Below are positions 1-5,659 of a DNA stretch of 8,425 bases, piece by piece. This DNA is from Flavobacteriaceae bacterium (GTDB taxonomy: Bacteria; Bacteroidota; Bacteroidia; Flavobacteriales; Flavobacteriaceae): NCBI GenBank assembly GCA_002687665.1, contig NZAX01000073.1, positions 4,264-12,688 on the forward strand, written 5' to 3'. The translations under genes were made by a program, and so were the position numbers. Within the stretch, counting starts at the first letter, position 1. Each line of letters opens with the position of its first letter. The notes beneath the pieces were generated by a model. It saw only the letters and a list, made by a program, of their open reading frames with translations. It ran no database searches and was not told where the DNA came from.

Positions 1-1536
1 GTACGCTACGGAACTTTTGGAAAGAATAGCATTGAAAGCGTTCATCCTTTTTTGAGACAGAACAATTGGATGCATCGAAATTTGATAGTTGCTGGAAACT
101 TTAACTTAACTAATGTTAGTGAACTTTTTGATACCTTGGTTGAGCTTGGTCAACATCCCAAAGAAAAAGCTGATACTATAACTGTAATGGAAAAAATTGG
201 ACATTTTTTGGATGATGCTGTAGCTAAAATTTATAAGAAATTAAAAAAGGAGGGATTTACAAAATCAGCTGCTTCTCCTCAAATTGCAGAGCTACTAAGT
301 ATGGAAAAGGTTTTGCAAAAAGCGTCCAAGAAATGGGATGGTGGTTATACCATTGCAGGGCTATTGGGCCATGGGGAATCTTTTGTTTTCAGAGATCCTG
401 CTGGGATTCGACCTGCTTTCTACTACGATGATGATGAAATACTAGTGGTTGCATCTGAAAGACCAGCCATTCAAACGGTGTTTAATGTAGCTTTTGAGAA
501 TATTCTTGAGCTGCCTCCTGGCTGTGCCTTACTGACCAAAAAATCTGGTGCTGTAAAATTGAGCCAAATTCAGCAAGCTGTGGCCCCCAAGTCTTGTTCA
601 TTTGAGAGAATTTATTTTTCAAGAGGAGGTGATGCTGAAATATATAAAGAGCGTAAAATATTGGGAAGATTGTTGTTTCCTCAAATCCAAAAAAGCATTG
701 ACAACGATCTTAAAAATACTGTATTCTCCTTTATTCCAAATACTGCTGAAACCTCATTCTATGGCCTCTTGGGTGCCGTTCAAGATAATATTGTTCAATT
801 GCTAAAAGATAGTATGCAAAACAAAAAACATCTTCAAAACGGAGAGCTTGAAAAGCTATTTTCTTTACGTCCCAGAATTGAAAAAATAGCGATCAAAGAT
901 GCCAAACTTAGGACTTTTATCACTGAAGATGCAAGTAGGGACGATCTTGTGGCTCACGTGTACGATGTGACCTACGGGGTCATTAAACCTACCGACAATT
1001 TGGTGATTATCGACGATAGTATTGTTAGGGGAACCACCTTACAAAAGAGTATTTTGAAGATGTTGGATCGGCTTAACCCCAAAAAAATTATTATTGTTTC
1101 TAGTGCACCTCAGATCCGTTATCCCGATTGTTATGGAATAGACATGGCTAAAATTGACAACTTTATTGTTTTCAAGGCAACCCTCAAGCTTCTCGAAGAC
1201 CGGAATACTTTAGAACAAACCTTAGAGAGTATTTATAGCAAATGCAAACTCAACCAAGATTATCCATTAGAGAAGGTGGAAAATTGTGTGAGAGCCTTAT
1301 ACGAACCTTTTTCCAATGAGCAAATTTCAGCCAAAATTGCACAAATGCTAAAAGGGGATAGTATCAAGGCCGAGGTAGAAGTAATTTTTCAAACAATAGA
1401 AGGTTTGCATCAAGCCTGCCCGAAAAATCTTGGTGATTGGTATTTTTCTGGAGACTATCCAACACCTGGAGGTAATAGGGTCGTCAACCGCGCTTTTATG
1501 AATTTTTATGAGGGAAAATCCGTGAGAGCCTATTAA
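1..1536 (+). CDS. purF: Amidophosphoribosyltransferase (PurF), long Bacteroidota-type, 5' truncated by window edge
   Basis: Catalyses the first committed step of purine synthesis in the cytoplasm: PRPP plus glutamine gives phosphoribosylamine. The frame is open from base 1, and its first codons encode VRYGTFG, the conserved glutaminase-domain segment (HVRYPTAG in E. coli). The gene therefore starts upstream, and the TTG at 52 is not its start. 511 residues are visible; the N-terminus with the expected catalytic Cys is missing. Visible motifs, counted from codon 1: GNFNLTN near 32-38, the glutamine-binding Asp near 58, FRDPAGIRP 130-138, ASE 151-153, SRGGDAEIY 207-215, IPNTAETS 245-252, RTFI 304-307 and the PRPP loop VIIDDSIVRGTT 335-346. 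Compared with E. coli PurF (about 505 residues), it has extra helical segments near 70-105 and 265-300 and a C-terminal tail with YPTPGGNR. It converges on the superoxide dismutase gene and shares a terminator with it. Identification is firm; glutaminase activity cannot be judged without the N-terminus. Confidence 0.95.
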   Translation, partial: VRYGTFGKNSIESVHPFLRQNNWMHRNLIVAGNFNLTNVSELFDTLVELGQHPKEKADTITVMEKIGHFLDDAVAKIYKKLKKEGFTKSAASPQIAELLSMEKVLQKASKKWDGGYTIAGLLGHGESFVFRDPAGIRPAFYYDDDEILVVASERPAIQTVFNVAFENILELPPGCALLTKKSGAVKLSQIQQAVAPKSCSFERIYFSRGGDAEIYKERKILGRLLFPQIQKSIDNDLKNTVFSFIPNTAETSFYGLLGAVQDNIVQLLKDSMQNKKHLQNGELEKLFSLRPRIEKIAIKDAKLRTFITEDASRDDLVAHVYDVTYGVIKPTDNLVIIDDSIVRGTTLQKSILKMLDRLNPKKIIIVSSAPQIRYPDCYGIDMAKIDNFIVFKATLKLLEDRNTLEQTLESIYSKCKLNQDYPLEKVENCVRALYEPFSNEQISAKIAQMLKGDSIKAEVEVIFQTIEGLHQACPKNLGDWYFSGDYPTPGGNRVVNRAFMNFYEGKSVRAY

Positions 1537-1719
1537 TTGTTAGGAATAAATTTTTTGAATAAAGAAAAAAGATCATTTTATATTTAAATAAAGTTTATCC
1601 AAAATCCAGTTATCAGAAAAAAGTGCATTTTAACGTTTTATTATTAACTCAGTATTTCTTTAAGGTACTTTTATGATACCAGAACATAAGTAGGTTAAGT
1701 TCATGGTAAGATTTGGGGC
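1537..1719. other. AT-rich intergenic stretch after purF, no gene seen
   Basis: 183 bp between the purF stop and the terminator. I see no coding frame with a recognisable product, no tRNA-like fold and no clear promoter. A 10-bp AT palindrome (TATTTAAATA, 1581-1590) is present but is expected by chance in such AT-rich DNA. The stretch is most simply a long 3' untranslated region of purF. Confidence 0.5.
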
Positions 1720-1747
1720 AAAAAGGGAGGATTTATCCTCCCTTTTT
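1720..1747. terminator. Bidirectional Rho-independent terminator between purF and sod
   Basis: A perfect 12-bp stem (AAAAAGGGAGGA paired with TCCTCCCTTTTT) closes a 4-nt loop (TTTA). The GC-rich core is flanked by A's on the left arm and T's on the right, with more T's at 1749-1753. The transcript of either strand therefore forms a hairpin followed by a U-run. It lies between convergent genes, 183 bp after the purF stop and 31 bp beyond the sod stop, so it probably ends both transcripts. Confidence 0.88.
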
Positions 1748-1778
1748 ATTTTTCACCTATTTAGAAAGAATCCCTTTT

Positions 1779-2387
1779 TTACTTATTTTTTTCATATAAT
1801 TCACTCACTTTTTCCCAGTTAATCACATTAAAAAATGCATCAATATAATCTGGTCTTCTGTTTTGGTAGTTGAGATAATAAGCGTGTTCCCAAATGTCAA
1901 TACCAAGAATAGGAGTTCCTCCACATCCGATACCCGGCATCAAGGGATTGTCTTGGTTGGCAGATGAACAAACTTCTACTTTGCCTCCTTTTTGAACACA
2001 AAGCCAAGCCCAGCCAGAACCAAATTGGTTAGCAGCTGCATTTGAAAAAGCGGTTTTAAAACTTTCAAATGATCCATAAGCTGCATCAATGGCTTGCGCT
2101 AAGGTACTCAAGGGAGTTCCCCCTCCATTAGGCCCCATCACTTCCCAAAACAACGAGTGATTGTAATATCCTCCTCCATTGTTTCTTAGAGCAGCATTGT
2201 CCATGTCTAAGTTTTCTAAAATAGATTCAATTGTGTCGGACTCCATTCCCGATCCCTCAAGCGCACCGTTGAGTTTTGTTGTGTAACCATTGTGGTGTTT
2301 ACTGTGGTGAATCTCCATAGTTTTTGCATCTATATGCGGTTCTAATGCATCGTATGCATAAGGTAATTGTGGTAGTTCGAAAGCCAT
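1779..2387 (-). CDS. sodA: Superoxide dismutase, Mn/Fe family (Mn-type signature)
   Basis: Converts superoxide to oxygen and hydrogen peroxide. It has 202 residues, the normal length, and no signal peptide, so it is cytoplasmic. It aligns along its whole length with E. coli MnSOD, from [16 protein letters not shown] to [18 protein letters not shown]. Metal ligands are His27 (MEIHHSKHH), His77 (NHSLFW), Asp164 and His168 (DIWEHAYY). The active-site gateway Tyr35 and His31 are present, as is Glu167, which bridges the dimer interface. The outer-sphere glutamine is Gln145 in SANQD, and the 72-73 region is glycine rather than glutamine; this is the Mn-type arrangement, but cambialistic use of iron cannot be excluded. 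Three Cys (130, 140, 155) are not ligands. The start is the only one giving the canonical N-terminus; no Shine-Dalgarno is visible, as is usual in Bacteroidota. It is divergent from addA and convergent with purF. Family is certain; metal choice and the sodA symbol are inferred. Confidence 0.96.
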   Translation of the reverse strand: MAFELPQLPYAYDALEPHIDAKTMEIHHSKHHNGYTTKLNGALEGSGMESDTIESILENLDMDNAALRNNGGGYYNHSLFWEVMGPNGGGTPLSTLAQAIDAAYGSFESFKTAFSNAAANQFGSGWAWLCVQKGGKVEVCSSANQDNPLMPGIGCGGTPILGIDIWEHAYYLNYQNRRPDYIDAFFNVINWEKVSELYEKNK

Positions 2388-2406
2388 AATAATATTTAAT
2401 TTTTTA

Positions 2407-2414
2407 CAAAATTA
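2407..2414 (-). promoter_or_regulatory. Putative sod promoter, Bacteroidota -7 box
   Basis: Read on the minus strand this is TAATTTTG, a full match to the Bacteroidota primary-sigma -7 consensus TAnnTTTG. It ends 19 nt before the sod ATG, implying a very short leader. No TTG -33 element is found at the expected distance upstream, so the call rests on the -7 box and position only. Confidence 0.5.
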
Positions 2415-2431
2415 GAATTTCTTTTATTGAT

Positions 2432-2465
2432 TTGTTAAATGATGACAGCTAAAAACCTAATTTTA
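2432..2465 (+). promoter_or_regulatory. Possible addA promoter
   Basis: TTG at 2432-2434 and TAATTTTA at 2458-2465 resemble the Bacteroidota -33 (TTG) and -7 (TAnnTTTG) elements, with a 23-nt spacer, at the long end of what is accepted. The last -7 base is A instead of G. The box ends 16 nt before the addA ATG. The fit is imperfect and AT-rich DNA gives such matches easily. Confidence 0.3.
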
Positions 2466-2481
2466 AAAATTATACCAATAT

Positions 2482-5400
2482 ATGGAATCAAGTCCTTTTC
2501 AAATCATAAATGCGTCTGCAGGTTCTGGAAAGACATATACATTGGTTTACGCCTACCTTAAAAAATTACTCTGCACACATCACGATAACGGCTATCGAAA
2601 TATGCTGGCACTGACTTTTACCAATAAGGCTGTCAATGAGATGAAATTCAGAATTTTGAACAACCTCTATCTGCTTGCCCATCATTTAGAGGATGATAAA
2701 ATTAAAGATATTCGCTCCAGTTTGATTATTGATCTGAGAATAGACTTGCCATCATTGCAACAAAAAGCGCAAAGGGTTTTAAACAAAATTCTTCACGAGT
2801 ATGCCGCTTTTGAAGTCATTACGCTAGATAGTTTTACCCACAAAATCATCAAGAGTTTTGCCAAAGATTTAAAAATACCCGCCAGCTTTGAGGTTACTCT
2901 AGACAGTGATATGTTACTGGAAGAAATGACAGAAAATATTCTGGATCAAGCCGGGATAGACAGAGACTTGACCGAAACCCTGGTCACTTTTAGTTTAAAT
3001 AAAATTGAAGAACTAAAGAGTTGGAATATTGGTCAGGATTTATTCGATTTCTCAAAACTCCTGCTCAATGAAAACGATCGGCAACCACTCTCTGATTTAA
3101 AAAAAATAGATCAAAAAGATTTTAAAGCACAAAAAATAGCTTTCGAAATACTTCTCAGATCCCTAGAGGATGAACTCAGGGCACTAGGAGTCGATACACT
3201 TAAATTACTCAACGATCAGGGATTGACCCAAGATGATTTCAATCGAAAAATCCTCTACAAACACTTTGAAAAAATAGCCAATGGAACAATTGATGGACTT
3301 TATAAAAACCAATTGGAAAAAAACCTCATAGAAGGACAACGTCTGTTCACCCAATCTCTTTCCATGAACAAAAAAACCATCATCGATGCTTTGATTCCTA
3401 GATTGCTTGAAAGTTTTACACAAGCCAAAACCAAAGTAGGTAGGATTTTACTTTTGAAGAGTATCATCAGTCAATGGACTCCTTCGTCGTTGATTGGCCT
3501 TATGGAAAAAGGTCTTGAAGAACTTCAACTTCCTGAAAATCGATTACTTCTCAGCCGATTTAATGAGATGATTGATGATGAAATTTCGGACCTTGATGCT
3601 CCATACATTTACGAGCGTCTTGGAGAAAAATACCGTTATTACTTTATAGACGAATTTCAAGACACCTCCCGCTTACAATGGAAAAATCTCATTCCTTTAA
3701 TTTCCAACGCCTTACAGGGGCTTGATGATGACCATCAAGTGGGATCGTTATTTCTCGTTGGCGATCCCAAACAAGCAATATACAGATGGAGGGGAGGGGA
3801 CAACGAACAATTTTTGAGTCTTTTGAAAAAAGAAAGCCCCTTTCAGCAACTACTTCCCGAGATCACCCTTCTACCCAAAAATTACAGGAGTCGAAGGGCC
3901 ATTGTAGATTTCAACAATCAGTTTTTTGGATGGGTAGGTTCAAGATGTGAAGACCCCGAGCAAAAGCAAATGTTTGAGCAACAAACCAAACAGGAATTTA
4001 ATCTCAAAAAGGGGGGGGAAGTAGTGGTAAGGTTTATCGAAAAGAGTAGGAAAAAAGAAATTACTAATCCTATCTATCAAGAACAAACTGTCAGCTCACT
4101 CAAAGCTGCTCGATCTAGTGGTTTTTTGTGGAAAGACATGGCTGTTTTGGTTAGAAAGAAAGAGCAGGCAGCTATAATAGCTGAAGCACTTCAGAGACAA
4201 GACATACCCATGATCTCCTCAGAGTCATTATCACTGGGAAGTTCTCAAAAAGTAAATTTCCTTATTTCGCTTATTCGTGTAACAATAGATCCCGATAATG
4301 AGGAGGAAAGAAAGAATATCATTGAATTTTTGTATCACAATAAGGGCACAAAAATCGATTTGCACCAAAGCCTGAGTTCAACTATTTTTCTTCCCATTTT
4401 TGCCTTTGAAAAAGAAATTAAAAAACAATTTGAATTTACATTTGATTTTCATTTTTTTTCAAAAAAATCTCTTTACAATGCAGTTGAGTATGCCATTGCC
4501 GCCTTCCAACTGATTGAAAATACGGAGGCACATTTAAACGCTTTTTTGGATGATATCTTCGAGTTCAGTAGTCAAGACGAAGTAGGCTTCATGAGTTACC
4601 TTCACTATTGGGAGCAAAAGGGAAAGGATCAAAAAATTGTTATTCCTGAAGGAACCAATGCCGTCAAAATCTTGACCATTCACAAGGCTAAGGGACTTGA
4701 GTTTCCCGTAGTGGTTATACCTTTTGCCTCAGAAGAATTGGTTTCCTCCAGGAGTCGAAAAGTATGGTACCCCATCAAAAATCATTTTGAAACTCCCTTC
4801 AGTTGGGGAAGAATTCATTTTTCAAATAAATTAAAATACTTGGGTGAAGAAGCCACTGCATTTTATGAACGTCAGCTTTTGGCAGAGCAAAGAGATGCCC
4901 TAAACATCCTCTATGTGGCTTTGACCCGAGCTGTTTCTCAAATGTATTTGATATGCACTTTGGAAGAAGAAAACATTCCTGTCGATAAAAGTTATGCCAC
5001 TTTGCTCAATCATTTTGTTAGAAGTCGAAATCAAACCCCTGAAATAGATCACCCTTTTAGGTGGGATACTGCCGATAGGGAGGAGATAGAAGAAGAGGAT
5101 GAAACTCCCCTTAAAACCTTCAAACCCGATTTCAAAGTTCATTCAAATTGGCAAAAAAGACTTTGGGTACAAATGCACGCAAAGAACGACGATTCGACCA
5201 TTGCCGCCCGAAAAGAAGGCATATTAATTCACGATTTAATGGCCGAAGTATCCTGTGCCAAGGATGTTTCCGCTGTGGTGATCAATGCCCTCCATTCCGG
5301 GAATATAAACAAACAGGAATACGATCACTATCTGCAAATGGTAAAAAATATTGTGGATCATCCACAACTTTCACGCTTCTATCAAGAAGAAATCGAAGTT

Positions 5401-5631
5401 TATAATGAAAAAGACATTTTGATTCCTCAAAAATTTATTGTTCGTCCCGATAGGATTGTAAAAAATAAAGATGGCTGGGTGATTATTGATTATAAAACTG
5501 GAAAAGAACGGCCACATCATTTTACTCAAATTACTTACTATGCTGAGCTACTTGAGGAGATGACCCAAGAAAAATCAAAATGCTATTTAGTTTACATTGG
5601 GAAAAAGACAGTAGTAAAAACGATAGTATGA
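2482..5631 (+). CDS. addA: AddA-type UvrD/RecB helicase-nuclease
   Basis: Motor and nuclease subunit of an AddAB (RexAB-like) complex that unwinds and trims double-strand DNA ends for recombination. It has 1049 residues, somewhat shorter than B. subtilis AddA. All superfamily 1A helicase motifs are intact: Walker A ASAGSGKT 11-18, Ia ALTFTNKA 43-50, a DSF element near 116-118, Walker B FIDEFQDT 388-395, motif III VGDPKQAIYRWRGGD 426-440, NYRS 467-470, motif V LTIHKAKGLEF 731-741 and motif VI LYVALTRA 810-817. The C-terminal RecB-type PD-(D/E)XK nuclease is complete: His917, Asp990, Asp1003 and Lys1005 (DYKTG), Gln1016 with Tyr1020. An acidic linker (about 865-875) separates the two parts. The start is fixed by an in-frame TAA at 2464-2466 and by Walker A beginning ten residues in. 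It is the first gene of a two-gene operon with addB 28 bp downstream. A G8 tract lies at 4011-4018. Databases may label it simply as a UvrD-helicase domain protein. Confidence 0.93.
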   Translation: MESSPFQIINASAGSGKTYTLVYAYLKKLLCTHHDNGYRNMLALTFTNKAVNEMKFRILNNLYLLAHHLEDDKIKDIRSSLIIDLRIDLPSLQQKAQRVLNKILHEYAAFEVITLDSFTHKIIKSFAKDLKIPASFEVTLDSDMLLEEMTENILDQAGIDRDLTETLVTFSLNKIEELKSWNIGQDLFDFSKLLLNENDRQPLSDLKKIDQKDFKAQKIAFEILLRSLEDELRALGVDTLKLLNDQGLTQDDFNRKILYKHFEKIANGTIDGLYKNQLEKNLIEGQRLFTQSLSMNKKTIIDALIPRLLESFTQAKTKVGRILLLKSIISQWTPSSLIGLMEKGLEELQLPENRLLLSRFNEMIDDEISDLDAPYIYERLGEKYRYYFIDEFQDTSRLQWKNLIPLISNALQGLDDDHQVGSLFLVGDPKQAIYRWRGGDNEQFLSLLKKESPFQQLLPEITLLPKNYRSRRAIVDFNNQFFGWVGSRCEDPEQKQMFEQQTKQEFNLKKGGEVVVRFIEKSRKKEITNPIYQEQTVSSLKAARSSGFLWKDMAVLVRKKEQAAIIAEALQRQDIPMISSESLSLGSSQKVNFLISLIRVTIDPDNEEERKNIIEFLYHNKGTKIDLHQSLSSTIFLPIFAFEKEIKKQFEFTFDFHFFSKKSLYNAVEYAIAAFQLIENTEAHLNAFLDDIFEFSSQDEVGFMSYLHYWEQKGKDQKIVIPEGTNAVKILTIHKAKGLEFPVVVIPFASEELVSSRSRKVWYPIKNHFETPFSWGRIHFSNKLKYLGEEATAFYERQLLAEQRDALNILYVALTRAVSQMYLICTLEEENIPVDKSYATLLNHFVRSRNQTPEIDHPFRWDTADREEIEEEDETPLKTFKPDFKVHSNWQKRLWVQMHAKNDDSTIAARKEGILIHDLMAEVSCAKDVSAVVINALHSGNINKQEYDHYLQMVKNIVDHPQLSRFYQEEIEVYNEKDILIPQKFIVRPDRIVKNKDGWVIIDYKTGKERPHHFTQITYYAELLEEMTQEKSKCYLVYIGKKTVVKTIV
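4011..4018 (+). repeat. G8 homopolymer inside addA
   Basis: Eight consecutive G's, preceded by five A's and followed by AA, encode the end of Lys510, Gly511, Gly512 and the start of Glu513. The run sits between helicase motifs IV and V. One base lost leads to TAG one codon after the run; one gained leads to TAG about ten codons later. It is unusual in an AT-rich gene whose other runs of eight are A (3099-3106) and T (4452-4459). Confidence 0.9.
4451..4468. repeat. AT-only inverted repeat in addA (A-T8-C-A7-T)
   Basis: ATTTTTTT and AAAAAAAT form 8-bp arms around a 2-nt centre (TC). In frame it reads His-Phe-Phe-Ser-Lys-Lys-Ser, so the codons explain it. The arms have no GC and the loop is too small for a stable hairpin. 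It is recorded as a homopolymer-rich spot rather than a functional site. Confidence 0.5.
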
Positions 5632-5657
5632 TGTTTTACTTTACGATTGAAAAATAA
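5628..5657 (+). other. Nine-codon mini-ORF bridging addA and addB
   Basis: The ATG at 5628-5630 overlaps the addA stop TGA (5629-5631) in an ATGA arrangement. It opens a frame encoding MMFYFTIEK and stops at TAA 5655-5657, two bases before the addB ATG at 5660. It lies in a different frame from both genes. Such a layout would let ribosomes finishing addA re-initiate and be delivered to the addB start. No Shine-Dalgarno precedes it, and a chance ORF of this size is quite possible. Confidence 0.25.
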
Positions 5658-5659
5658 GG

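Noticed and set aside
52..54. TTG as the start of purF
   Set aside because: The same frame is open to base 1 and encodes the conserved VRYGTFG segment, so the gene continues beyond the left edge.
602..805. 67-codon ORF inside purF, + strand
   Set aside because: It overlaps strongly conserved PurF sequence in another frame and has no recognisable product.
1537..1719. Small RNA or riboswitch between purF and sod
   Set aside because: No GC-rich paired structure other than the terminator and no promoter-like box pair upstream of it.
3205..3423. Minus-strand ORF inside addA; likewise the one at 4900-5142
   Set aside because: Antisense shadows of conserved helicase coding sequence with no recognisable motifs.
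5148..5405. 85-codon ORF overlapping addA, + strand
   Set aside because: Its basic, Cys/Arg-rich translation is typical of an out-of-frame reading; the addA frame here carries the nuclease His917 region.
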